Part shown: positions 16,685 to 25,050 of the stretch, one piece after another
Position numbering within the stretch: position 1 is the stretch's first letter
Layout of the letters: each line of letters starts with the position of its first letter
From: Methanosarcina sp.
GTDB lineage: Archaea; Halobacteriota; Methanosarcinia; Methanosarcinales; Methanosarcinaceae
NCBI GenBank assembly: GCA_013331265.1
Contig: DUGS01000133.1
Location: forward strand, 19,127-47,945
Length of the DNA stretch: 28,819 nucleotides
Reading direction: 5' to 3'
Made by a program: the position numbers and the translations under genes
The notes under the pieces: generated by a model
The model's database searches: none
What the model was told of the DNA's origin: nothing
What the model saw: the letters and a program-made list of their open reading frames with translations, nothing else

Positions 16685-19600
16685 GTTTCTTCACCTAACT
16701 CAAAAATAAGTTTATCATATCCAGCTGATGTTTCAGTAGAACCACCTGTTTTATCTCCAACACCCTTCGGACTTGGACCAACAATTGTAGTAGAGTAACC
16801 ACTAAAATGGAATATTATCTGTGTATTTTTCCCGATCCATATACTGCTTCCATCTTCGTTTTTTCGGGAAGGATGACTGACATGTTCTTCTTGTCTCACA
16901 TACTTCTGCCCTTTATGCCCAAAGTAAGGCTTAGGAATAACTTCATTATCGTTGTCGATAACAGTAAACGTTTGATACATCCCCACAATCTCATACGTCC
17001 AAACATTAACCGTAAAAATCCAGTGCGGCGGCATTACCGGCAATCCGCAAGGAACAGCAGCCATAGCCCTGTCAAGCCTTTTCGTAACCTTACTCGCTAC
17101 CTCTCCTGAATATTTATCCACGGTATCATTTACCAGGTTTTTCAGTTCACCATCAACTTTTCCGAAAATGACATCAAGTGATTCACCTTTGCTTACTGTC
17201 ACTGCACATATTCCGTTTGCAACGCCCATTCTAACGTCTGTATCTACCCTTTTCAGGACGGCTTCGAGTTCATCAGACCCAACCGAGGGATTAGAATTTC
17301 TAATTTCAGTTCTTATGACCGCAGTAAGTTCATCTGCGAGCTGGTCTGTAGTGGATTTTTCAATTAATTCTTCATCGGAAAGGCTGTTAAGATAACCAGC
17401 TGTAACTGTCCTGACGCGGTCTTCTTTAATCCAGCCTGAAACAACAGGGTTTGAACTTACCTCGGCGGCTACCTCTTCAATAATCCGAAGCCTCATTTCC
17501 CTGGCATAGACAAGGTTCAGGTTATTGACTTCCGTGTTAAGGCGAGCTGTGTCTAAAGAAACTCCCTGTTCGCTCAGGTTCTGCTCCATCAGGTTAACTT
17601 CTGTGTTCAGCGTGGAAATACTCTGGCTGATCTGCTGCGATGTTTCGGTTTTTACGTATTCGCCGCTTGAGGATATGGCATCGGCAATTTCTTCGGAGAC
17701 GTTGATCGTGAAAATGCAGGTGTTCCGGACGCCGAGGGGGTAGATTGTTTTCCCACCCATAGAGTCAGTCCACTCGTATTCACCTTTCAGGTCAAAGTCA
17801 GGGTCGTGGTAAAGGTAGTTCGGCTTCTGGTCAATGATCAAGGTCAGGTTTTCTGTCCAGTTGTATTTGCTTTCGGGCTGGCCTGTGACAGCCATTGTTG
17901 AAATGATGCCCATTTTCTGCCCAAGGGTAGAGGCAGCCCTCTCTACTGCGGGGTTATCGAAAAGGGTCATGGGGCCTGAGGTCACGCTGTCAAATGCGCC
18001 GGTACTGAGGCCTTTTTCCTCAAGGGCATCGAGGATGTAAGAGTTCAGGTTTGAGTCCAGTTTTTCGTTCTTCTGCTCGATGTCTTTGAGCAGCCTGTTA
18101 TAGGCTTCGTTTCTGGCAATGTAGCGGGCAGAATCGCTTGAGCTGTACATTTTCCCGGAGGAAGTGAGGTGCTGCTTTTTGTTCACATAGGCCTCCCGGT
18201 TTGATTCGAGGTCGAGAATGAGTTTTTCGGCAGTAGCCACCTGAAGGTCTGTTGGGTCCTGACCGGGAGATTCGAGGAGAGAATAATTGAAGGTGGGATT
18301 GTCCTTTTCAATAGCATTGAGCATCGCCAGCACCTCTTCAGCCATAACCCTGTGCAGCCAGGGAGGGATATCGCAGACGACGCCACGCTGTGGGAGGTAA
18401 TTCCCGTCAGGGTAAGCCCAGAATGCGCTTTCGATTGCCCTGAGGTCCACGTAAGCATCCCTGTATTTGTCTGCAGCGTCGGAACAGCAGGGATCAAGCC
18501 TCTCTGCGCCTGCTGTATAAAGGGTTGTGTTTCTGTATTCTCTTTCTATCAGGTCAGTGTAAGTTGATATGCCTGTATAGCCGCCTGTGGGAGGGCGCTG
18601 GTGATAGATTACTGTCAGGTTCTCTGATTCGGTCTCTGAGTGGAAAAGGGATTCTGAATCGGCTTTGCTTAAAGTTTCAGAGTCCGAGCCGCTTGACGTG
18701 GCAAAATGTGCTTCTATAGATGAGGTGCCGTCTGCGTGACGGTTGACGGTGTGCCAGACGTAAGTGTATGTATAGTCATAATCAATATTCCAGGTTGTCC
18801 TGATGGTATAATAGATATCATAGCGGATGCCCCAATCAAAGGTATGGTCCTCTCTACTGAGATAACCGTCATCAGTCCTGTACTCAGCGACGAGAATGTC
18901 ATTAGCCCTATACTCGTAATGGGGCTTAACTCTTACATCAGCGATCTCTACGGAACTCAATCTAACAGAAGCGTCCGTAATATGCCAGCTTTTTAGCTTC
19001 CCTCTCGGAGGATCAATTTCAGGGCCCATGGTTTTTGAATAAGAGTTTGTAACAGATTGGCTCCAGGAGTAAGAGGGCACACGAGCCCCTGCATGCGTAC
19101 CTGACGCAAAATAATCAGAATCCCAGCTGACAGCGTGCCCGCTGTATGAAACCGAGTCCCGGTCAAAATCCGGTGTGATTGTTGAAGTCACAGAACCAGG
19201 AGAGCTAAAGCCGTCTCTCAGGACCTGTCCCTGGACCGGAGCCGTGTAAACACTGTTTGTGACAGCGTGGATAAGGTCAGGGTTTTCCTCTGCCCATGCA
19301 TGGTCATTGAAAACCCAGCCGTCAAGAACTCCCTTCGTATAGTCCGAGGCTGAAACTTCTATTTCCGAATATTCGGAAAGATTATCATAGGAGGTATTTG
19401 CTTCCATAAGGGACTCCTCTATGCCTTCCTCCACATCCAGGGAAAAAGACCTGTTTGCTGCAAGAGAAGAGTAGGCAGTAGTAAGGTTCACGCCTTTATC
19501 CTTTTCATATGAGGACACGGAGGTATTTGAGGCAGAATTAGGCACGGTTGAGTTCATCAAGCCTGAGCTGGCTTTTGGACTTCCGGAATCGCAGACGTCT

Positions 19601-20832
19601 TCATACAGGACTTTTCCATTGTAGTAAGTGGCGTATGTAAGAGCCAGAGGGTCAACAGAGTCAAAGACTTTTTTCTGAGTGTAAATAGTTGCTGCGTTGA
19701 CCGAACTTGCAAGGGCAGGATTGGTAAGGATATTCAGTGGACCATTTGCATAGTGCTGCCAGGGACCGTAGATAAAACTCCTGAGGTTTGTTGCCCCGAG
19801 CACGATATTGGAAGTCGAGTCCAGGCTTGAAGAGGTCCCGAGTGCAATTTCATATTCCCTCACAAGTTCTTCAAGCAGGGGTTCTCTTGAGGTGATAAGA
19901 GTGGAGAGGTTCATACTCATATTGTATGTTTCTCCGGATTCGAGGTCCACAAGGGTGTAATTCAAAACAGGTATTTCGAAAATATAATAAATCGTGTAAT
20001 TTTTGCCAGAGGGGGAAATTTCCCGCTGCAGAGTCCCATTAACTTTTCTTACCTTTATCTGCTCGGGTTCTATGTCAGGCTCGACATTAACAGCATATTC
20101 CATGAATGTGTGGCTGTTGCCCTGATAATTTACCGAAAGAAGCCGGTTAAAAGCTTCTGCCGTAATATCCTTCAGGGGGCTTGCTTCAATCTGGAACCAG
20201 TCCGAAGCTTTGAGTTCGTCCCCATAATAGAGTTCAATGGATGCATACCCGGCTTTTGAGTTTTCAGGGACTTCCATATATTCGTCAAATGAAACTTTTT
20301 GAAGAAAGCCGGTAGCCTGCCCATAGTTCACGCTTTTGAGTTGCTGGCCTGCAGAGTCTTTTACGACCAGGACGACATCCCTATTTTTCCACAGGGACTC
20401 GATTCTGCCCCAGACATCGGAGGGCAGGTTTATGGATATTTGAAGAGTGTCTCCTTTCTCAAGGTTCTGATTTTGCGGAGTTGCCATAAAGTTATCTTCA
20501 GAGGACCTCTCAACCGGAGAGCCATCGGGCAGGATCACTGGATGTTCTCCCTGCCATTCCAGAGCTTCCATTCCGGCATAGTTAAGGCAGCGGGCAAGGT
20601 CAGATGCGGCAAGGTTGATAGCCGCCTGTCTGGGGTCACTTTTCTCTGTAGTATAGATTGTTTCGGCAACCTCGCTGTCCATTTTCAGAAGGAAAACAGA
20701 GGTAAAGGTTGCTATAAGGACAATGAAAATCCCTATTACAGCGTAAGGAATATAGGCGCTGGTATCCTGAAAAAGACGGGAATACTTTAAAAAAGAATAT
20801 TTAACAGGTCGTTTCCCGGCTATATCTCTCAC
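16681..20832 (-). CDS. Large membrane-anchored extracytoplasmic protein of unknown function
   Basis: A 1383-residue protein with one N-terminal membrane segment at about residues 26-49 after a basic cytoplasmic start, so most of it should face outward. No catalytic domain is recognised. The ectodomain has many N-glycosylation sequons and is rich in Ser, Tyr and Asp. It also has helical, coiled-coil-prone stretches near 900-970 and 1080-1110 and conserved cysteines, including DPCCSD and VPCGLPV. The C-terminal 271 residues recur as a separate gene at 15186-16001. The start is GTG (20830-20832) with only a weak ribosome site; the N-terminal membrane segment supports it. It overlaps the downstream surface protein gene by ATGA. 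It may match a Methanosarcina-enriched domain of unknown function, which I cannot confirm here. Confidence 0.82.
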   Translation of the reverse strand: MRDIAGKRPVKYSFLKYSRLFQDTSAYIPYAVIGIFIVLIATFTSVFLLKMDSEVAETIYTTEKSDPRQAAINLAASDLARCLNYAGMEALEWQGEHPVILPDGSPVERSSEDNFMATPQNQNLEKGDTLQISINLPSDVWGRIESLWKNRDVVLVVKDSAGQQLKSVNYGQATGFLQKVSFDEYMEVPENSKAGYASIELYYGDELKASDWFQIEASPLKDITAEAFNRLLSVNYQGNSHTFMEYAVNVEPDIEPEQIKVRKVNGTLQREISPSGKNYTIYYIFEIPVLNYTLVDLESGETYNMSMNLSTLITSREPLLEELVREYEIALGTSSSLDSTSNIVLGATNLRSFIYGPWQHYANGPLNILTNPALASSVNAATIYTQKKVFDSVDPLALTYATYYNGKVLYEDVCDSGSPKASSGLMNSTVPNSASNTSVSSYEKDKGVNLTTAYSSLAANRSFSLDVEEGIEESLMEANTSYDNLSEYSEIEVSASDYTKGVLDGWVFNDHAWAEENPDLIHAVTNSVYTAPVQGQVLRDGFSSPGSVTSTITPDFDRDSVSYSGHAVSWDSDYFASGTHAGARVPSYSWSQSVTNSYSKTMGPEIDPPRGKLKSWHITDASVRLSSVEIADVRVKPHYEYRANDILVAEYRTDDGYLSREDHTFDWGIRYDIYYTIRTTWNIDYDYTYTYVWHTVNRHADGTSSIEAHFATSSGSDSETLSKADSESLFHSETESENLTVIYHQRPPTGGYTGISTYTDLIEREYRNTTLYTAGAERLDPCCSDAADKYRDAYVDLRAIESAFWAYPDGNYLPQRGVVCDIPPWLHRVMAEEVLAMLNAIEKDNPTFNYSLLESPGQDPTDLQVATAEKLILDLESNREAYVNKKQHLTSSGKMYSSSDSARYIARNEAYNRLLKDIEQKNEKLDSNLNSYILDALEEKGLSTGAFDSVTSGPMTLFDNPAVERAASTLGQKMGIISTMAVTGQPESKYNWTENLTLIIDQKPNYLYHDPDFDLKGEYEWTDSMGGKTIYPLGVRNTCIFTINVSEEIADAISSSGEYVKTETSQQISQSISTLNTEVNLMEQNLSEQGVSLDTARLNTEVNNLNLVYAREMRLRIIEEVAAEVSSNPVVSGWIKEDRVRTVTAGYLNSLSDEELIEKSTTDQLADELTAVIRTEIRNSNPSVGSDELEAVLKRVDTDVRMGVANGICAVTVSKGESLDVIFGKVDGELKNLVNDTVDKYSGEVASKVTKRLDRAMAAVPCGLPVMPPHWIFTVNVWTYEIVGMYQTFTVIDNDNEVIPKPYFGHKGQKYVRQEEHVSHPSRKNEDGSSIWIGKNTQIIFHFSGYSTTIVGPSPKGVGDKTGGSTETSAGYDKLIFELGEET

Positions 20833-20889
20833 CCCGAAAATAGAAGATTGTAAAAAATTGAAAGAATTGTGTAAAAAATATTAGAGAGT

Positions 20890-20901
20890 TTTATGCATAA
20901 A
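20890..20901 (-). promoter_or_regulatory. Possible TATA box of the large envelope gene
   Basis: TTTATGCATAAA is a perfect 12-base palindrome and TATA-like, about 58 bases upstream of the GTG start. Transcription starting about 25 bases downstream would leave a leader of about 30 bases. Confidence 0.4.
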
Positions 20902-20959
20902 TAGTTTACTTTCTATTGGAAAGGAACATAAATAAAAATAAAAAATAAGTAAATAAAAA

Positions 20960-21010
20960 CAAGGAAAAAAAGTAAAAAGTAAAGAAAAAGTCAAAGCAGG
21001 AAAAAAATCA
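20960..21010 (-). terminator. U-rich terminator of the tRNA methylthiotransferase gene
   Basis: Several A runs on the plus strand, including seven A at 21001-21007, give U tracts in minus-strand RNA starting about 70 bases after the stop at 21079. Confidence 0.4.
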
Positions 21011-21018
21011 GTTCTCTT

Positions 21019-21058
21019 TATTTGCTTCATTTTTATTTGCTATTTGCTTCATTTTTAT
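21019..21058. repeat. 18-bp direct repeat, two copies
   Basis: TATTTGCTTCATTTTTAT occurs at 21019-21036 and again, identical, at 21041-21058, a 22-base period. It lies in the 3' untranslated region of the methylthiotransferase gene. It was probably made by slippage or unequal exchange. Confidence 0.9.
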
Positions 21059-21078
21059 GTTTCTGTTGCCCTTCACCC

Positions 21079-22386
21079 TTAACTGATAATTTTTCCCAGG
21101 AAATAACCGGGCTTTGCACCCGTAATTTCCACCTGAGCATATTGACCGGGCTTAAGGTCTGAGCCGCTTATCACAACCGGACGGTAAGAGTCCGTACGTG
21201 TGAGGACGTCGCCAATCTCTGTGTATTTCGAGACAAAAACCCTGCCTTTCCATCCAATCAGTTCCTGCTTGGATTTGAGCTTTATCTGCTCACACACTTT
21301 GTGCAGCTCGTGTGAACGCTGCGCGGGAATCCGGGAATCGAGATTCCGGAAAGAAAAGGCTTTAGTGTGCGGGCGGGGAGAGTATCTGGAAATATTGATC
21401 TTTTCAGGACGGTATTTCTTTACCCACTCTACGGTTTCTTCAAAGTCTTCATCGGTTTCATCGCAGAAGCCAACAATTATGTCGGTAAAGAGGGAGAGGT
21501 CTTCGAAACGAGCACGGAATTTCGTAATAATTTCATCCACAGAGTCCATTTTATGCAGGCGGTTCATTTTTTTAAGGACATGATGGGAAGCGGACTGAAT
21601 CGGGAGATGGAGAAGTTTAAAGATTTTATCTGAGTCAAAAGCATCAATCAGATCGTCAAGGATAGGGAGGACAGAGAAAGGGTTCATCATGCCGACCCTT
21701 ACCTTGAAATCTCCCGGAATTTCCGAGATCATGCGCAGGAGTTCAGGGAGCTTGATGCCTGTGTCCATACCATACTGGCTGTCGTCCTGGGAAGTAAGCC
21801 AGATTTCTCTGCAGCCGTCTGCAACTGCGGAGCGGATATCTTCTACGATTTCCTGTGGAGGAAAAGAACGGAGCTTACCTCTTGCATGCTTTACGATACA
21901 ATATGAGCAGGCGAAATTGCAGCCCTGGGAGATCTGGCAGATGTGAATATTGGGGTTTGAGCGCTCGCGCGGGACATTAAGGAAACCCAGGGGCTCGGAA
22001 GTCCTTACTTCCAGACGTTCCCCTCCTGTAAGTCCGGCCTTTTTTCTTTTCTCGATTGAGGAAAGAAGGTCACCCAGACGGGAAATCGAATTTATACCAA
22101 GGATATGGGCTTCGGGATTTGCATGCAGGATATCTTCAAGCTGGACTTCGGGCATGCAGCCGGAAACAATCACCTGTACACCTTTCTCACCCATACTGCG
22201 AATTTTATAGAGAATTTTTTGTTCTGTCGTATATTTCACAGTGCAGGAGTTGCAGATATAAACCTCTGCCTGCCCTGCAGTTTCAGAGCTCAATAATTCG
22301 TGCCCGAGCCTCTCAACGCTTGCTTTCATGATCTCGGCTGATGCCTGACTTGCGGAACAGCCAAAACTCTCAAGATAAATCTTCAT
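21079..22386 (-). CDS. tRNA threonylcarbamoyladenosine methylthiotransferase (e-MtaB/CDKAL1 type)
   Basis: Radical-SAM enzyme of 435 residues that turns t6A at position 37 of tRNA into ms2t6A. The N-terminal methylthiotransferase domain has the three cluster cysteines C10 (SFGCSASQ), C48 (ICNSCTVK) and C77 (VSGCMPE). The radical-SAM domain has C156-x3-C160-x2-C163 (GCNFACSYC). The C-terminal TRAM domain, about residues 372-434, binds RNA. The short FGCSAS start and lack of a long N-terminal extension fit the archaeal/eukaryotic e-MtaB branch rather than bacterial MiaB or MtaB. The ATG is at 22384-22386, with AAGG about 8 bases upstream. It is a single gene. Its substrate t6A is made by the KEOPS complex, whose Cgi121 subunit is encoded 2.7 kb away. 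Confidence 0.92.
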   Translation of the reverse strand: MKIYLESFGCSASQASAEIMKASVERLGHELLSSETAGQAEVYICNSCTVKYTTEQKILYKIRSMGEKGVQVIVSGCMPEVQLEDILHANPEAHILGINSISRLGDLLSSIEKRKKAGLTGGERLEVRTSEPLGFLNVPRERSNPNIHICQISQGCNFACSYCIVKHARGKLRSFPPQEIVEDIRSAVADGCREIWLTSQDDSQYGMDTGIKLPELLRMISEIPGDFKVRVGMMNPFSVLPILDDLIDAFDSDKIFKLLHLPIQSASHHVLKKMNRLHKMDSVDEIITKFRARFEDLSLFTDIIVGFCDETDEDFEETVEWVKKYRPEKINISRYSPRPHTKAFSFRNLDSRIPAQRSHELHKVCEQIKLKSKQELIGWKGRVFVSKYTEIGDVLTRTDSYRPVVISGSDLKPGQYAQVEITGAKPGYFLGKIIS

Positions 22387-22609
22387 ATTCTGCCTTCACA
22401 CTCAACCTGATACTTTAACGAGATACTTTATTGTCTATCGATGACATTTTAAATCGACACTTCACATGCGGTCCGATTTTATGCCCTGAATGGTATAATC
22501 GACTCGAAATTTTGCATTTTGCCCTGATATTTATCTGATATTTATAATTAATGTCCATCGTCCATATTTCTGATTATATAAGGAAAAAATGGCTTTTAGT
22601 TATTGATTC

Positions 22610-22639
22610 AAAAAAGAGGAAAAAATAAGGGAGAAAAAA
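22610..22639 (-). terminator. Oligo-U terminator of glpX
   Basis: Three runs of six A (22610-22615, 22620-22625, 22634-22639) give three U6 tracts in minus-strand RNA, beginning 4 bases after the glpX stop. Confidence 0.5.
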
Positions 22640-22643
22640 GGAT

Positions 22644-23732
22644 TTACAGGTAGAGAGGATTCTCCTGCTTATCCTTGATATAAATGCTGTCTGTGAACCT
22701 GATAGCTCCTGATGCACCCATGGAAATCGTGTTTACTCTGGCATCTCCTCCGCCAAAGAGGTGAGTTTCACGCAGGAAGTGGCCAGGAGTTACGGCTGTT
22801 GCGGAAAAAATGACATCATTACCAGGAACAAGTTTGTTGGTATCAAGGACATCATTAAGGTTCTCAAGAGCAATCCCCATTTTTTCGAGCCTGGGCATCT
22901 TTTCCTTGATTTCCTCATCGATATTGTCCCTGGACTTTCCGTTTGCAATAGTTGGCAGGACAAGCCTTGCAAGGATCTTTCCACCCAGGATCTTTATTGC
23001 AGCAGCTGTCAGGACAGCCTCTCCAGAGCCGCCTGACCCCATAACCATATGGATGCCTGAGCCGCGGATAGCAGTTGCAACACCAGGCATGAGGTCTCCG
23101 TCAGTGACCAGCCTTACACGGGCTCCGGCTTTCCGGATTTCGGCTATTTTCTGGGCGTGCCTTGGCCGGTCAAGAATTACGACAACCAGTTCTTCAACGT
23201 TTCTTTCGAGAGCTTTTGCGACGATTTCCAGGTTTTGTCTGACAGGGGCATCAAGATCAATCCTTTCATCGGGGTGCTCCTTTTCGTAACGCACCACATC
23301 GGGTCCGACAACTATCTTATCCATATAGATATCAGGGCCGTGGAAGATTCCTCCTCTTTCTGCCATTGCCATGACTGCAACCGAACCGGGAGAGCCGTCT
23401 GCCGTAAGGTTTGTGCCTTCAAGGGGATCGACTGCAATATCAACTTCAAGGTCTCCCTTTCCAGTCCCTACTTCTTCCCCGATATAAAGCATAGGGGCTT
23501 CATCCCTTTCTCCCTCCCCTATCTTAATTATGCCTTTCATATCAAGCTTGTTCAGCATCCTTCTCATGGAGGCAACTGCTACCTTGTCGGCAAAGTGCTT
23601 GTCCCCGCGTCCCATCTGGTAAGCTGCGGCAATGGCAGCAGATTCGGTTACCTGAATGAGCCTTGGTAATAACTCACATTCGATGGGTCCGGCACAATCA
23701 ATCATTTCTTCTACGGTTTTTGGATAAGTCAT
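22644..23732 (-). CDS. glpX: Class II fructose-1,6-bisphosphatase (GlpX)
   Basis: Cytoplasmic phosphatase of 362 residues that converts fructose 1,6-bisphosphate to fructose 6-phosphate in gluconeogenesis. The metal- and phosphate-binding motifs of the GlpX branch of the Li-sensitive phosphatase superfamily are present: GEGERDEAP at 72-80, IGEEVG near 83, and VDPLEGTN at 101-108. A later glycine-rich stretch, GSGIHMVMGSGGSGEAV, is also typical. Slightly longer than bacterial GlpX (about 330-340). Many archaea instead use a bifunctional aldolase/phosphatase, so this enzyme may be the main or a second route here, or act on sedoheptulose bisphosphate. The start is the ATG at 23730-23732 with a weak purine-rich ribosome site. 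Confidence 0.93.
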   Translation of the reverse strand: MTYPKTVEEMIDCAGPIECELLPRLIQVTESAAIAAAYQMGRGDKHFADKVAVASMRRMLNKLDMKGIIKIGEGERDEAPMLYIGEEVGTGKGDLEVDIAVDPLEGTNLTADGSPGSVAVMAMAERGGIFHGPDIYMDKIVVGPDVVRYEKEHPDERIDLDAPVRQNLEIVAKALERNVEELVVVILDRPRHAQKIAEIRKAGARVRLVTDGDLMPGVATAIRGSGIHMVMGSGGSGEAVLTAAAIKILGGKILARLVLPTIANGKSRDNIDEEIKEKMPRLEKMGIALENLNDVLDTNKLVPGNDVIFSATAVTPGHFLRETHLFGGGDARVNTISMGASGAIRFTDSIYIKDKQENPLYL

Positions 23733-23770
23733 GATAATCGACTCTTATTTCCTGCTTCCTGATAATATCC

Positions 23771-23784
23771 TTATAATAAAAAGC
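23771..23784 (-). promoter_or_regulatory. Possible TATA box of glpX
   Basis: Minus strand reads TTTTTATTATAAGG about 45 bases upstream of the glpX ATG, suiting a leader of about 18 bases. Confidence 0.4.
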
Positions 23785-24050
23785 TTTTTTGACTGTTCCC
23801 TTTGTATTTTTATGTCTTCTGTTACCACAATAGTATATTAATGAATCTATTGGAGAATTGAGATAAATATCTCATCAAATGTTACTGAAGTAAACACTGT
23901 CAGTACAATTTTGTTGTAAACATTCAGCTGGACGTGTTTCAGAATAACACCTGAATCCTTCCGGGAGATAAAATACATTTCTGTCAAAATCAAAGTTGCG
24001 CTGGCGCACCTCGCAGCAAGCTAGCGGGCGTTCGACTGGAAGTAAATATA

Positions 24051-24078
24051 TTCTATTGAGACTATTTTCTATTGAGAC
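24051..24078. repeat. 12-bp direct repeat, two copies
   Basis: TTCTATTGAGAC occurs at 24051-24062 and 24067-24078, 16 bases apart. With the preceding bases the match extends to 15 of 16. Confidence 0.85.
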
Positions 24079-24111
24079 AATCTCAGTTGATAATTTTTCA
24101 AGCATAGCTCT

Positions 24112-24139
24112 GGCACAAATTATTAGGCACAAATTATTA
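24112..24139. repeat. Perfect 14-bp tandem duplication
   Basis: GGCACAAATTATTA at 24112-24125 is repeated exactly and without a spacer at 24126-24139. Confidence 0.92.
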
Positions 24140-24210
24140 TATTCATTACCTCTTATGTACGACCTGTACAGTTGCCTGATTAAAAAATAGCTTTTCGATT
24201 TTGACTTTGT

Positions 24211-24220
24211 GAAATATATT
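24211..24220 (+). promoter_or_regulatory. Possible TATA box of the amidotransferase gene
   Basis: GAAATATATT, about 55 bases before the ATG at 24271. Transcription would begin near 24241, inside the second copy of the 15-bp tandem repeat. Confidence 0.4.
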
Positions 24221-24250
24221 AATTAAGAAATTCGTAATTAAGAAATTCGT
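24221..24250. repeat. Perfect 15-bp tandem duplication before the amidotransferase gene
   Basis: AATTAAGAAATTCGT at 24221-24235 is repeated exactly at 24236-24250. The pair sits between the TATA-like box and the ribosome site, so it changes the promoter-to-gene distance by 15 bases. Confidence 0.92.
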
Positions 24251-24270
24251 GCCTGATCAAGGTGAAAAAC

Positions 24271-24993
24271 ATGAAAATCCATTGCCTTCAGCACCTGAAA
24301 AACGAGACCCTTGGAAACATAGGGACCTGGGTATCCCAAAAGGGCCACAGGCTTACAAAAACCCTGCTTTATAAAAAACCTGTGTTTCCTGAGCCTGAAA
24401 AGTTCGATATGCTACTAATAATGGGCGGTACCATGAGCGTTTATCAGGAAGAGGAATTCCCATGGATAAGGCCTGAAAAAGAGTTTGTGAAAAAAGCGAT
24501 AGATATGGGAAAACCCGTACTTGGAAGCTGTTTTGGAGCACAATTAATTGCAGAGGTCCTGGGAGGAAAAGTTACCAGAAACCGGTTCAAAGAAATAGGC
24601 TGGCACAGGGTAAAAGCTCTGGCAGGAGAAAACACGAATAATGAGGAAGAGATAATCTCAGAGCTTCCTTCAGGCTTGTTTCCCGAGTTTACTGCATTCA
24701 TGTGGCATGGAGACACCTTCGAAATCCCTGCAGGCGCAGTAAGACTCTTCGAAAGCGAAGCCTGCCAGAACCAGGGTTTTATCTATGGAGAAAATGTTCT
24801 TGGTCTGCAGTTTCACCCTGAAGCCGACAGGCAGTGGATAGAAAAACTGATAGAAGATTCGGGGCACGAACTTGTTGAAGGGAAGTACATTCAATCTAAA
24901 GAACAAATACTCAGAGACGAGCACTTCCTTGAAAATTCCCGGAACATTGCTTTTTCCCTGATGGACTGGTTTGAGAAAAGGTGTGAAAATTGA
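24271..24993 (+). CDS. Class I (type 1) glutamine amidotransferase-like protein
   Basis: Predicted cytoplasmic glutamine amidohydrolase/transferase of 240 residues. The catalytic Cys is C87 in the nucleophile elbow GSCFGAQLIA. The catalytic His is H182 in LQFHPEA, with Glu E184 two residues on. A MWHGDTF motif and the oxyanion-type LLIMGGTMSV also fit the GuaA-amidotransferase-like family. No synthetase partner domain or neighbour is present, so the ammonia acceptor is unknown; stand-alone members of this type are often annotated only generally. I chose the ATG at 24271 rather than the in-frame GTG at 24262, because GGTGA at 24261-24265 overlaps that GTG and lies at good spacing before the ATG. 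The gene is convergent with cgi121. Confidence 0.88.
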   Translation: MKIHCLQHLKNETLGNIGTWVSQKGHRLTKTLLYKKPVFPEPEKFDMLLIMGGTMSVYQEEEFPWIRPEKEFVKKAIDMGKPVLGSCFGAQLIAEVLGGKVTRNRFKEIGWHRVKALAGENTNNEEEIISELPSGLFPEFTAFMWHGDTFEIPAGAVRLFESEACQNQGFIYGENVLGLQFHPEADRQWIEKLIEDSGHELVEGKYIQSKEQILRDEHFLENSRNIAFSLMDWFEKRCEN

Positions 24994-25000
24994 AGTAGAA

Positions 25001-25038
25001 GCGAAGAATTGGAAGCAAAATTCGCTTAACTTATTTTT
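25001..25038 (+). terminator. Terminator between amidotransferase and cgi121 (convergent)
   Basis: GCGAA (25001-25005) pairs with TTCGC (25021-25025) and is followed by TTAACTTATTTTT. The minus strand has a matching AT-rich tract just past the cgi121 stop, so the segment may serve both genes. Confidence 0.5.
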
Positions 25039-25050
25039 AAATAAAATCCT

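Larger units (their letters stand above)
23733..24270. other. Intergenic region between glpX and the amidotransferase gene, no firm gene
   Basis: About 540 bases between divergent genes. It holds the glpX promoter, the amidotransferase promoter, a short GC-rich block at 23996-24040 (about 67% G+C by count, in AT-rich surroundings), and three pairs of short tandem or near-tandem repeats (24051-24078, 24112-24139, 24221-24250). Short open frames occur on both strands over the GC-rich block, but none has a ribosome site or a recognised domain. Confidence 0.6.

Noticed and set aside
23875..24132. 85-codon minus-strand frame in the glpX upstream region
   Set aside because: No ribosome site, no recognised domain, odd composition across the GC-rich block, and it overlaps short tandem repeats. 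Treated as non-coding.
24262..24270. GTG at 24262 as start of the amidotransferase
   Set aside because: It lies inside the GGTGA ribosome site that serves the ATG at 24271.
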